A stretch of DNA of 64,000 nucleotides from Petrolisthes cinctipes (Eukaryota > Arthropoda > Malacostraca > Decapoda > Porcellanidae): positions 1-64,000 of the forward strand of contig JAWQEG010001415.1 of the NCBI GenBank assembly GCA_033782935.1. The letters are read 5' to 3'. The position numbers were made by a program, and so were the translations under genes. Below, piece after piece: positions 50,601 to 62,481 of this stretch. The first letter of the stretch is position 1, and each line of letters opens with the position of its first letter. The notes under the pieces are model-generated. The model was given only the letters and a program-made list of their open reading frames with translations. It was not told the DNA's origin and ran no database searches.

Positions 50601-53600
50601 AAAAAGATGAAGATCGGCTAGATGTATAAAATCTTGATGCCACTTTCTATTATTTCATCGGCTTTGAGGCAACAGAGGAGAGTGAGGGCGGTAACTATCA
50701 CCCTATCCATCATATTAATCACCTTTCCAAATGTTCTCAAGGTTTGTTTTATGTTATTAATATCATATGATGTTTTACTAACCTCCTTCTTCAATAAAGC
50801 AATTACTGGCATGTAAAATTATGGTAAAATGTCTCTTGGTAAAAGGTCCTAGTACCTATTAAATATTTTCCCATTGCTTTTATACTCTGCATCCCACGGT
50901 AATTTTAAAGTAAAAATAATCAGTGGGATGGGAGACTTAACTGTATTTAACAATTTATCTTTATACACAATTACACACAAAACTGATAGGTATATTAGTT
51001 TATAGATGATAAAAACTATACAGTATGGTAATTTGAATGATACAAAACATAACAATACAGCATATATACAGTAGTCTCCTTTATCAGCAGTCTTAATCTT
51101 TTACTGCAATACTGTATATGATCAGCCAATTTGAACATTTTCAATATCGGAATCTAACAAGACTTATAATGCTTCATTATTCATTCCACTAGACTACTAT
51201 ACACTATTCCTTTGGAGATATACACAAGATTAATTAAAGTACAGTACAGAACAGTATATGTAATGCATATACCGTTCAACTATGAAATTGTCAACTCATA
51301 TGATATTCAAACTTGGATGGCCACTTTATTACATCTGAATACCCAACACTTTCACTCAAGTTGGTCTTATTTGTGACTGATGACTACCTGCCCATTACGC
51401 CTACAGTGAGTTCTTATTAAAAACTAGCTATGTTTATTATAGAGCATGTGTACTTACTGTATCTAGTTCTACACCTCTTTATTTTGTATTTTGTAAGCCA
51501 TCATATAAGGGGTAAAGTACTATCAGAAAACTGCAGGTCACAAATTATTCCAAAGTGTGCCATAGAACTGACTACCTATACTGTAGATAGTGCATTTTTA
51601 GATACTGAATATTACTGTATTGTACATTTTGGAGGATTCAATGGCTTTCAAATTCCAGCAATGTCTCATCCCCCTTAAGTGAAGGTGAAGGATTAAAAAT
51701 GGTGGTAAAAAATCACGAAAGTGAAGACCTAAGCATTCAGAATCAAAGTGCTTTCACAAATAGAAGTACAGCCCGAAACAAAAGCTACACCTCGCCAGTT
51801 CATGGCTATTGCTGACAAACTCTGATTTACAATCAAATGGGTGTTCAAGTTGGAACAATGTTTATATTTACATTGATATGTACAGTCCCATGCACACTGA
51901 TCATGACTCAAAGACAAAGGCAACATTCATGTCCCAAAATAGACCACTGAAGGGTGTTGGGGTCCTGAGTGAAGGCAGCCAACCCACTCCCAGTGTGTCA
52001 AGAGTATAAGTGAAAAATTTCCCAGTAATTTCAAGAGCCTCAAACGTTTGTAAAAGTGCCTCATAGTTTGCAAAATTTTTAGAATTACCAACAGTCTGTT
52101 TTTAATTCTTCAAGCCATACCATTGCTATTGTGGAACTTAATAAATTTAAGCCCTTCCATCCCCATCCCAAAATTTCTGCAGTCAATAATCCCACACATT
52201 GTATGTTTAAAGAAGGAGTAGAGAAATAAATATGAATTCTAAGCATTGGGCTGTCTAGGCCACAGATATAGTGTTGAGGTTACAGGAGGCATTACCATTC
52301 TCCACACGTTTTGTTCACAACCCAGCTCAACTTGACGTGAAGTGTGGAAGTTAGCACTATCCTAACTTTGTGCTCCTGACTGGTATAAAATGGATATTGA
52401 CAAAGTGGGTAAAATGCTTTTAGTGAATGAGCTTTTTTCTATATCCATTCTTTCAACTTCATTAGTTCACTGTTAGTGTCTCTTGGATAAATTTTGTAAT
52501 ACTGTAGTCCCAAATGTAGACATAAACAGTACAACACTTGAATCAAAGCTGCACAAGGGAAGAGGATACATCACATCCATTATGATTTGCTTTTATATCA
52601 AATATCCACTAATAATGAGAACAAAAATAATCTTCAAAAGTTTACAAAGCATAAGATTTTATATGACAGGCTTTGTCTGCATGTAAATATTACTGAGGTC
52701 TTCTTATTAATTCAAAATGTGCCAAGAAACAGACTGTCTCAGTTTAGGTGGGCTCTTCTGTGGGAATCAGTAGCCTGTACTTGTTTTATAAATATTTACC
52801 TAATTAAGATCACAATATTTTACAGTGTTACTATGTACAGCCCTGTAGTATAGATGAAAATGACCAACTGAGTCTGACTCATTTTACTATACACTGTATG
52901 TTAATAAGGATGTTAATAAATAAAATTTTACATACTGAACACAACATATCAGCTTCTTATTTGGTATGGTAGGGTGAGAGTGGTTTGAAGATTATCACAG
53001 AGGTATCACTACCTGCAGCATTACTTCTCTCATAACTTTTCTGGTTCAATAACTCATTATCTTAATATTATAAAGCCTACTCTATTACTTTACAGTACAA
53101 GAGTACTGTACACATATCATATTTTGCCAGGCTTGATAACAAAATAATTACATTCATAATTCCAGCAATGCACATCGAGCAAACAGCACTGTATACATAG
53201 ACATAGTGGCTTACATAGCCAGTGTAGAAAAGCAAAATGAACTCTCATGGGCATGTAAATACCAAAGAGCATGGGGAAAAAGATAGCCAGAGTAGTACAG
53301 TAAGATTATGAACAGATATTTCCTTATCTAAAAATAGGAATGGATAACTTAATGACTAAAAAATATGTAATAATATAAGAAAGTGATACCTAGTGTCCCA
53401 AGAAGAGTTAACAGAGGCTTTCAAGAGTATAAAAACACCATTACAGCTGACTTTATGGCTCATTACGAAAAGCATAATGTGATGATATGACCTGATCTCA
53501 AGAAAATGTAGTACAAAAATTCTTGTGATCTAGAATTATACAGGCAGTATGTTCATTAAAAACACAATTTGAAGAGAAGCCTTTATTGATAATGCTTTGC

Positions 53601-55636
53601 TTGCACTGGTTTACTTGAAAAAGATTTTGTATAAAGAAAGTCATTTCTAGAGGCTATGTTTCAAAATATGTTTTTAATTTACAAGCAATTTATTTCATCT
53701 GATAATTTCAGGCACTTATGCTCGTCAGATATCATGAATATCCTCAGTTATCTTGATCCCTCTGGGTACTACTGAAAGTAAACTTTTGAAATACAGTACA
53801 GTACAGTATCTTCCGTGGGATAAATCTTTGTGGACAACTTAGCAGCTGCTGGTTCCTCCAAACTCTGGCACCAAACAAAAATCATATATTGCAGTTGTCT
53901 TTTAAAATTCTGCCACAAGGTGTAGGAGTAGGAATCAGGTGTCTGAAATATTCCAACAAAATTTCATCCTCCTTAAGCTACCTTACATACTGTATGATGA
54001 CACTGAAAAACTAGAGGCAACAAGCAGAAGAAAAAGGACCATCTATTAACAGTACATATGGATACTACCCCAACAAACAGTTCAAAACAGACCAGTAAAG
54101 TCTAAATACAAAACCATAATAGGTAGAACATCTTCATTAATGAAACAACCCTATCAGATAGTAATAAGATGTGGTAAATCCCTGAAGGATATTCAATGCT
54201 CAACCAGGTATGGCTTCAAATTTAGATCTGTTAAAGGTTCATAATATTCAAGAGTACGATGGCCTTTAAGGCTGCATATAAATTATCAGTGTCTGAGCAT
54301 AATTCTGAGGCATTTTACCAGAACCATGCTCAGACAAGGATCATGTAGACAAAATCAGTCCACCACCAATCCCTCCCAGGTAGTGACATGTGTGAGATTC
54401 CTGGTATAGTATGAATGTGGATATCTGCCACATCTCGAAGACACTACCTGTTCATTAACTTTAACTTCACCCATTCTGCCTACTGTCTTGTCTGTCATTA
54501 TTTTCATTAACCAAGCAACCAATATACATAAATTGTAGCTGTTCATTGTTGATTTTTGTGCCTGACCACCATGATTGTACTACTTTGCTTCCAACCTCAT
54601 GGCTATTGCTAACAGAGTGGTAGGCCTACATAAATATAGAATGGCGAGTGTTTCCTTCACTTTTACTTGGAACTGACAGTGTAAATTCAGCCTAAAGGAC
54701 ATATGTGTCTGTACCCAGAAAATTCTGTAAACCTACATATACTGTGATAATGGACGAAGTAAAGCAGAAAAGGAGAAATAAGGATGATTAGATCAATATT
54801 ATTGAATTACAGTATAATAATAATTATAATTTTATAACAATAAATATATTTGTAACACTTAATATAGGTTTTACCTTAGGTCAGCACAGTAGTATAAATG
54901 TCTTTCTTAACCAGGAAAATTATACAAATGTGAGGTAAAGCCCATCATCTGGTAATCCTGATAAGGAAAAAGGTGGCAAAACTGAGTGAGGTATATGTAT
55001 CATGTAAGAAGAGTCAACCACACATAATGAAGTCTTTGAAGCTGAGAGCAAAATGCAACTGAAGCTATGGTATGTATTAGAAGTCTTTAATTGGATATAT
55101 TTTTTTTATATGCAAAAAATGTTAGTCTAAGTTTTTCATCCAAAAGGGGCCATCTCATTGGCCTTCAACAAAACTGAGTACCAGTAGCTAACAAAGTTCA
55201 AGCAATTACTATTTCAAATCTCAGCTCACAAGGGGTGGCAGTGGGAAAGAATTAGTGTTCTATGTGAAGATGGGAATGTGGTTAAAGAAGTATATGTTAG
55301 GGAGTGAGGGAGATAATGTGAGAGGATCTGTGTGCTTTGAAGTGTTAGCTTGAAAGTGTGAGATTGATAATGTGTGTCTGAGGGTGTGAGGGTGAAAATG
55401 TTGGAGGGAGCGTGTGTGTTTGAGGGAAAGGGTGTGTCTGTCTGAAGATAAAAATCTGGAGAGAACTGGAAGTGTGTGGGATAATACAATAATATACAAG
55501 GGGAAGATAAAAGATGAAAGTAAAAGAGTGAATGGTAGGGTATAAATTCACGTGAGGGCATCAAGGACAGTCATATAAGCAAGACTGGGGTGTAATGAAC
55601 ATGGTGGGATCAAGTGGCCTACTCATGGACTACACC

Positions 55637-55746
55637 TTAACTGTAGAGACTTTGCAGCGAATCACAGGAGGGTGTGCGCAACTCCTGGGCTCTCTTAAAC
55701 ATCTGCGCATCACCAAAGGAACGGGCTCTCCATATCATATTCTCCT
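55637..55746 (-). CDS. DNAJB12-like: DNAJB12/DNAJB14-like Hsp40, terminal coding exon
   Basis: The minus-strand acceptor is a pyrimidine/AT tract ending TTTTGCAG (AG at 55748-55747). The exon reads ENMIWRARSFGDAQ and ends PSCDSLQSLYS then TAA at 55639-55637. With one carried base, the first codon becomes Lys. This matches the extreme C-terminus of DNAJB12/DNAJB14 proteins, where RAR..GD....RAQ...TPSC is conserved. These are ER-membrane J-proteins that recruit Hsc70 for ER-associated degradation. The start of the gene is not in this exon. Confidence 0.82.
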
Positions 55747-56073
55747 CTGCAAAATAATTATAATAATAATAAGTCTACAAAATTCAACTTTCTCTCTCAT
55801 ATCTTCATGCTATATAAGGCACAACAGTATATGTCTGGATTCTTTTAACAGCTTCAAATTGGGATTGTACGAAACACAATTCATAGATGGTCACACTCTT
55901 GGATGTTGGAAAGTGACAAATGCCTAGTCATCCACAATTATATCTACCTACTTCTAAAGTAAGGTTTAACACAAGTTTATGTTATTTTGATCATTGTTTA
56001 TTGGAGAAAAAAATGCAATGAATAAAGTTTCCAAATTGGAAAAGAAAAATACCAATTACAGGAAAATACATAC

Positions 56074-56237
56074 TATAATTTTTCTCCTTAAAACAGGCAT
56101 TCCTAAGCGTGGACACATAATCTTCCTCCACATGTTGCTCTAACCGTCGGATGCTGCCCTGGTAGTCTGTGGCGAAATCCTGTTTCACATAGTAGGACAC
56201 CCCAAGATTGGAAGTGGACCGCTGAACACTGTACTTG
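56074..56237 (-). CDS. DNAJB12-like: DNAJB12/DNAJB14-like Hsp40, penultimate coding exon (DUF1977)
   Basis: The acceptor ATCCCACTGACAG precedes position 56237 and the donor ATTATA/GTATGT follows 56074. It encodes KYSVQRSTSNLGVSYYVKQ, then DYQGSIRRLEQHVEEDYVS and TLRNACFKEKNY. This is the conserved C-terminal domain (DUF1977) of DNAJB12/14, luminal in the known topology. The exon ends with one base that pairs with AG of the last exon to give Lys, so the join KEKNY-K-ENM stays in frame. Intron length is 327 bp. The upstream exons (J domain, membrane segment) were not found between 56238 and 64000. The intron there is therefore long or the rest lies outside; it hosts the retroelement debris listed below. 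Confidence 0.85.
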
Positions 56238-56596
56238 CTGTCAGTGGGATAAAACAGTTATCAGAATTCCGACATTACTGATGAAAGTAGTTATCAATAC
56301 TTCTGATTAATAATACATTACAGGTATTCAGGTATTCTGAAGGAGTGGAAATATTAAATGATCTATGCCCTGTATCTCCTTATGGCTCTGATGACTTACT
56401 CCCTCTGGTACCTTACCTCAAAGGTGCCAGCCAAGGCAAATTGTTACCGTACATTCATACATTTAAGATATGAGTTTTACTATCCTATATTCAATGGTTT
56501 ATCACAGATGAATGATATAACAATATTTGGTCAAGACTGTAAGGGAACTAGTTAACCCATAGCTAGGACTATTTAACCCATATGTGAGGAACTAGG

Positions 56597-56690
56597 TGAA
56601 TACCCGTTGCCTCAACACTTTATTAATTAGGTTCCTGCAAATGATGGTCACACAAGAATAATACTCCCTATCTCACTAATATTTATTATA
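56597..56690 (-). mobile_element. LTR fragment (3' LTR end of the Ty3-type element)
   Basis: TGAATACCCGTTGCCTCAACAC through AATAATACTCCCTATCTCAC aligns over about 90 bp to the segment starting at 58223. Both begin TG, and the two lie in the same orientation on either side of the gag-protease remnant, as LTR ends should. They are clearly diverged. Confidence 0.6.
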
Positions 56691-56857
56691 ATAATACAAG
56701 AGATATCGATTCACCTGGAGAAAAAGATCGAGGCTGTAATTTTCTCAAAATGAAAGTGGAGACAGAGCTTGAAGCTGTAATTCTCTCAAAATGGAACAGT
56801 CTCTTAAGCATTGCGCATTCCATTTACATTTCCAATTACCAGATCAGAGGCTGGGTT

Positions 56858-58143
56858 CTATATCATTGCTGCAGTTACACGTCCTACGAAGAAGGGACTA
56901 TCCACTGTAATCTTGGCCAGTGGAAATGACTTTCGGGTGCCATCAATCATAAAATTGACAGACATGCGTTCCCCTGTATAACTGTTGAAATGAACAAGTG
57001 ATTTTCGTACACAGCAACCTGTTGATTTATTGTCTCTCAACACTGTGACTGGTACTCCATCCACTGAACCGTGTCTCATGTGAAACCCAGCAGTACTAGT
57101 GTTGACCTTCGCTGTGGCAGCTATCCATGTTCTGTGTCTGGATGTAGCTGTTGGAGAAGTGCAACTCTCATTCTCTTCTGAGTTTGAAGCTGGTGTTGCA
57201 TCAATCTGCTGTACTGCAGTGGCAGAAAACTTTTTCAGATATTGTCTCAACCTGCTACACTGCAGCAGCAACCTGCTGTTGACGCGGATAAATTTTCTTC
57301 CTCCATCCACCACCTTGCCAGGACTGTGACGGCTGCTGATGCTGTTGCTGCCGTCGAGGTTGATCCAGTTGTTGAGGTGTCTCCCGTTTCCTGGTGTGAT
57401 AACCATATACTGCAAAGTGAGCATTACCCATCTCAATCATCTGCTGGACAGTCTTGACCTTGTGTGTCTTGAGCTGTGCCAGGAAATCAGCAGGATATTG
57501 CCTCTCTAGTTGAGTTCTCAGCATCAAATCCCAGAGACCTTCCACAGTCTCAAGTGTCTCATCCTTATCAAGCCACTGCTGGAGATAACTGGAGAGACAG
57601 GCATGGAATTGGACTGTCTCCTTTTCTTGAAGCATCGCTTGCTGTAACTGGCTGCGGGTCTCATCAACAGCCAGACCATAGGCATTCATCAGTGTCTTCT
57701 TCATGCCCTAATATGTTCTGATTGAAGTGTCGAGGCAATGGATAATGCCGAGTGGCTTTCCATCAAAGAGGTTCATAACTCTAGCCTCTTCACAGCTTCT
57801 AAACAGTATGTGTCTGCCACCATCTCGAACCTTTCTATAAATGGCTCGATTTCTTGCCCCTCTTCGTATTTGGCAAGTTTTATCTGATGTGACGTGGGAA
57901 CGGCTGACTCAGGAGGAGGTTGGCTGTCCAATAATTGAGCCAAGGAGAGTTTCATCTCTAGCACTTTCTTCTCAGCATTAATCTATTTCAGCTCATGAAG
58001 TAGGGCTTCTTCTCAGCTTCATGCTGGGCTGCTCGTTCCCTCCTCTCTTCCTCTTGTCTTCCTTTCATGTAAGCTCGGATATCCTCCGGCTCAGTGTAGC
58101 CCAACTCCATGGCTTATTCTTTCAACTGCATAACAGTTGACAT
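56858..58143 (-). pseudogene. Ty3/gypsy-type gag-protease remnant
   Basis: Minus-strand frames in series: an N-terminus from ATG at 58143 (MSTVMQLKE, a stop, then ELGYTEPEDIRAYMKG); a stretch with KLAKYEEGQEIEPFIERFE (about 57875); a SCAN-like capsid region (QYPADFLAQLKTHKVKTVQQ, about 57460); a Gln/Arg-rich tail; and a retropepsin-like region (DGVPVTVLRD...SYTGERMSVNFMIDG) ending at 56858. At least one in-frame stop and two or more frameshifts break it. The protease active site is damaged (RDNKSTG instead of an intact D[TS]G). No reverse transcriptase, RNase H or integrase lies between the protease and the left LTR, so an internal deletion is likely. It lies in the same orientation as the DNAJB12-like exons. 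Confidence 0.78.
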
Positions 58144-58204
58144 GTTGATTGATACACTGTTGTTATATATTTTAGTGAGAATGTGCGTGGCCGTTGCCCC
58201 TTAA

Positions 58205-58215
58205 GTTGGGTGCCA
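58205..58215 (-). other. Putative primer-binding site
   Basis: TGGCACCCAAC on the minus strand lies 7 bp inside the LTR end at 58223, which is where a tRNA primer-binding site belongs. TGG at its start is the usual complement of tRNA CCA. The tRNA species was not determined. Confidence 0.5.
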
Positions 58216-58222
58216 ATTTACG

Positions 58223-58310
58223 TGACAATACCTGTTGCCTCAACACTATATTAGGTTCCTACAACAGATGGGTGCACAAAAATAATACAGTACTGTACTG
58301 TACTCCTTAT
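58223..58310 (-). mobile_element. LTR fragment (5' LTR end of the Ty3-type element)
   Basis: TGACAATACCTGTTGCCTCAACAC through CACAAAAATAATAC, then CTCCTTATATCAT after a small ACTGTACTGT insertion. It pairs with 56597-56690. The U3 boundary on the right cannot be fixed. Confidence 0.6.
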
Positions 58311-59919
58311 ATCATTTGTTCATATGTTTTCCATGCTTTCTCCCCATTTATTTCTCAAAGTATACATGCCACCTGATCATATGGTAGCAAACTTGGAACA
58401 CATCCATGAAAATCCTTACAACTCCTTACAAACCTAATCTTTACATATCTTCGCTACATTCACATCCTACAGTGCCTACTGTGACTGGGTGTAAGATAGT
58501 TTCTGTGAATCAGAGGATGGAGAAAATTTTGGAGTTTAAATTGAAAAAGTGTATGAGAGGTATAGTCTCGGTGAGAAGGCAACTGGTGTAGAGTGTGGAG
58601 TGACTGAGAGAATGAAGTATAAATTTACAAGCATTGACAAGAATCAAATATGCCATAAACCTATATCACATGCAGGCTAACTGTCCTAAAATGTAAGAAA
58701 GATATCATTTGTTGCCGAGATCAAAACCTTTGAAAGCAAATAATTTTGAACTAAAACTTGTGTCGTCACCCATCTGGCCTGGAATGCCTCGATCTAACAC
58801 AATTTAGTTTTGTTCAATATGAGTAATGTTAACTGTTCAATGCTCTTATTAGTGCAGGATTTATTACTGGTAACAGGTAATTAAAGTGGAAGTTCTTGTT
58901 TTCAGAAACTTAAATACTTTATTTTAATATCATTCATTGCATGGAGTTTTTAGCAATGAATTAACAAAAAGGAAATAAAACATGTAAAAAGAGAACAGTA
59001 TTTATTTGCAAAAAACAAGAAATTCCAACAATGCAAAGAATATCAATATATGTTCCATAATTTTAAGTACTTTGCTCTAACCATTTAGCACCACAGCCGG
59101 GATATGTAAATTGAGCTTTAATTATAAAGTTTTTTAGTTGCCATCAAAGGTCCTCAAACTGAGTGATGTCAGAAGCAATGGTCACATCCACTCTATACAA
59201 AGGTTAGGTGTTATCTCTTTACTTGTGGTGTAGTATTTGTCTGTTTTTCTATCATTCTAGCAAAGTCCATCCACCGTTCCAGCATGAGACTTTTAGAGTG
59301 GTAGAAAAGTGTAAAACCTCTTCACGACTAGGTAAGCAATTAACACTGTAGTAGTCTCTGGTGGAAGGAGACTTAATATTCGTTTCTAACTGCACGAGAT
59401 CAACTAAACAAGTGCCAAACCAGTCACTCAAGTGAAATGGCTCTTACATTACTGATTTTTATTGACTGAAATGTTACTTATATCTAAACTCTCTCAGATC
59501 TGATGGCACTACCTAACACTCAGATATCCTGTATTATGGGTGTGGGTGGCACTCAGATATCATGCACTATGTGTGTGGGTGGGCAAGGGTAACTCTAGGT
59601 TACCTACTAAAATCATCAATACAACAGTGAACAGGAAGGTACCATATTGCTTGGTTGGCTCAAAATTATTAACAAACAATTTTCTTTGTCATACAGTAAA
59701 AGCAAGGAATTGACTTAATTTAGTTTTATTACTGCCATACATTTAATGTGTTATAAAAAAGTTCAGTTCCTTTTAATTCAATAACTTGGCTGATAACAGA
59801 ACACTTGAATCCTGTTATGGAATGTATAATGTAGATTTACGGGGCATTATAATGGTAACGTACAAAATTGTCCAATCATACCCTCCTATGGGATGTAGAG
59901 ACTTGAGACTTAGCCACCT
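58311..59919. other. Gene-free AT-rich stretch
   Basis: A GGCACTCAGATATC.TG segment is tandemly duplicated near 59515-59575 (about 40-bp unit). No exon of the co-chaperone gene was recognised here. Confidence 0.45.
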
Positions 59920-60472
59920 TAGCTAATCAGTGACAGTACAGAGCCTTGGGGACACCATTGGTGAAACTTTTAATGTTAGATGACTGACCAGCAAATGTAA
60001 CATGGGTTACTCTTCCTCCCAAGAATCTGGCCAGCCATCTTTATGTATTATTGTGCATGTTTGTGTTGTATATTTTGTTTGTAAGGTTGTGGCGGGGGAT
60101 GGCATCAAATGCTTTACTATTGTCCAGTGTAACTAGGAGTGTTCTGTGTGGGGGTCTATCTGAGTTGATGCCATCATAAATTCTTTGTGTGAGGTCTGTG
60201 AGGAGAGTGTTGAGTGTAGTGGTCTGAAAACATATTGTGAGGATGCTAGGGAAATGTGAGGTGTGATTAAGCTGATGATGAAGCGCTCAGTAACTTTGGA
60301 GGGTGTGCAAAGGAGGGTGATGGGATGGTGTGATGAGGGTAGTGTGGAGTCTTTGTTGGGTTTGGGGATAGTGATAATGTTTCCGTGTTTCCAAGCGTTG
60401 GGTACTGTGTTTTGCGAGTAGCTGTAGTTTGCTATCATGAATAATTTCACATCGCCCCGACTGAATTTTCAA
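59920..60472 (-). pseudogene. Non-LTR reverse transcriptase fragment
   Basis: The minus strand reads WKHGNIITIPKPNKD, then SHHPITLLCTPSKVTER and YVFRPLHSTLS. After a frameshift near 60133 it reads LLVTLDNSKAFDAIPRH, then FTNGVPK near 59940. These are RT blocks of a Jockey-like LINE (PIxLL, D..KAFD, NGVPQG). There is a frameshift and an internal stop, and the FADD block, endonuclease and C-terminus are absent. It is unrelated in detail to the intact LINE at 7.2-12.3 kb. Confidence 0.82.
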
Positions 60473-61532
60473 AGCTCATATGGCTTGAAAATAAAATATC
60501 TTAATTTCCTTAATGCTGTGATACAATTACAGTACCGGGAAATACCCTCCTGATTTCACAGGTAGTAGTAGTAGTAGTAGTACATACACATCACAGTCTT
60601 ATAAGGCAACAACAATAATAGTAAATAGTGGTGCAAGTGGGCTCTGTTTATTTAATAAAAGTGTGCACATTGCTGCAGTAGCTGCGGTGGGCCTCCAAAC
60701 TCTCAAAACAGCTTTTCCCATGAACAATGTATACTAACATCAACCTCAGTATTTCCGCCACATTGGGAGTGATAAGTAGTGGTGTATTATCGTCAATATC
60801 TAGCATATAGCATTAGAACACGTAGCCACCAACCCATCATGTTCCTGAAAGATCAAATTATATCATATATTCATTAAACTGACATTGAAAAGGTTTAAGT
60901 AGACAAAAATAATATAATACCAAGAAAAATGGAGATCGTCACTTTTAAAGATGGCGGGCGACAGCCGAGCACTCCCTCCAGTAATTTCGGGCGACGGCAA
61001 ATTTCTCATAGATACTCGATAGCACACCTAACCATTTAGTTCACATCTGGCAGCCAGGGGGTGTGAGTATACGTTCTTTCTCTTTTCTGACGATATCGCT
61101 TGCGTAAATTTGTTTTATATGAGTATTTATATCTGGCAAAATTATTGATGCCGAATCACAGAATATGGCAAAATAAGTGGCAAAATTAATGGGTCATTTA
61201 TCAATTTCGCCACATGCATATTCTGGGCAGGCAAGTAGGAATGACGTACTTTTACCCAGTCTACTTTTTCTGAGTATTTCAAGGTTATTCTTGTTCTAAA
61301 ATACTCAAACGTATTTCTTTATGTTTAATGATGAATAGTTAAATAGTAATAGTTCTTGAACACTCAAAATTTAATTTAAAATCAGTTAAACTTTTGATAT
61401 AAAAAGAAAGGGAATGCCTTGTGCTAAGTTGTCATTGCCACGGCCCGCGAGGCACAGCTGCTCAGACGGCGGAGTACCAACCCTGCCGCGCTTATCGATG
61501 TTAAAATTAACGTAGGGGTGGTAACGAAACTT
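60473..61532. other. Gene-free stretch with a GC-rich patch
   Basis: (GTA)n lies at 60562-60581. AAGATGGCGGGC at 60948-60959 matches the YY1-type AAGATGGCGGC core and opens a 23-codon frame (MAGDSRALPPVISGDGK...) in a G/C-richer patch, so it could be a promoter or leader; evidence is thin. Confidence 0.35.
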
Positions 61533-61718
61533 TTTTTGCCGACTGTACCTATTCCTCATGTGACACCTTCCAAACAGACAGACGACCCTCCCCAAGGAGT
61601 CCCTAATGTACCTGTCCCTCATGTGACATCTTCCACACAGACAGACGACCCTCCCCAAGATGTCCCTAATGTACACTCTCCCAAAAAACTATCGGCATTG
61701 CTGGCTAGATCCTGCTGA
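61533..61718 (+). repeat. Two 63-bp coding repeats flanked by inverted segments
   Basis: Units start at GTACC 61545 and 61608 and a third partial begins at 61671, an exact 63-bp period. Each encodes 21 residues of the type VPxPHVTxSxQTDDPPQxVPN. The frame (61518-61718) ends at TGA. The tail GTACACTCTCCCAAAAAACT (from 61671) is complementary to the sequence preceding a further unit at 62608, and more weakly to that preceding the first unit. Likely a fragment of the protein also seen at 62608-63318. Confidence 0.6.
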
Positions 61719-62481
61719 GAAAAGATCGAAGCTACCTGTATGACTGTACTGTGGGGTTGGTATTCCTGCTGGCAATGAGTTGACTCTCATTTCTGTACTA
61801 ACGTGAAATCCTCTAGCATACATAATTCATGCATTAGGCAAGTATTGGAGTAAGGGTAGTGAATTCATTTTATAGATATACATTATGTGATTTTAATGAT
61901 TGATGGTTTTGGGGGAGGGGGAATTTACTGAATTATTGAATATAATGAGAATGATAACCCAGAGAATAAAGTTACCAAATCGGATTTTAACCAAAAAGGA
62001 ATCTTTGAGTAGATTCGCTGTAACTGTAGTATTTTGTCTTAAATATAATGCAGTTATAGCATAGGGTAGGACTAAGTAGGCTTATGCTTTTTCTTCTCGT
62101 ACTTCTAAATAAGGTTTTGTAAAGTAATACAAACAGGCATTGCCCTCTCCAGAAAGTGACGTGTATAAACAAACATGTGAGGCAACCAATACCTCAAAGC
62201 TTCACTCAATAATCTCGGGGCCTCAGTCTCAGGCCACGACTGACGGCCTCCTGTCCCGAGGTAGAGGTATATAAAAAAAGTAAAAATAAAATGAAATAAA
62301 TAAAAGGAAAGATAACGTTATATACCATTCGGCAACTGCAGTGAGGATTAGCTGGGTTTTCAGCATTAGAAAGGGGCAAATCTTACGATAATATTTGAAA
62401 TTTCTCTAATAGGTAAAGGAATGCGAATATGTTTGTATTTGCATCCACTATAGTTTCTCTGACTGATGAAGCAATACGAAT

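Larger units (their letters stand above)
45326..55636. other. AT-rich interval between convergent genes
   Basis: No protein frame with a domain apart from transposon scraps listed separately. Words such as TACAGTAC/GTACTGTA recur throughout, and no dinucleotide array exceeds a few units. Parts may be 3' UTR of the genes on either side (zinc-finger gene, plus; DNAJB12-like gene, minus), but I cannot place transcript ends. Confidence 0.45.

Noticed and set aside
55595..55927. Plus-strand ORF over the DNAJB12-like terminal exon
   Set aside because: It is the antisense shadow of the minus-strand exon, whose splice phase and homology are convincing.
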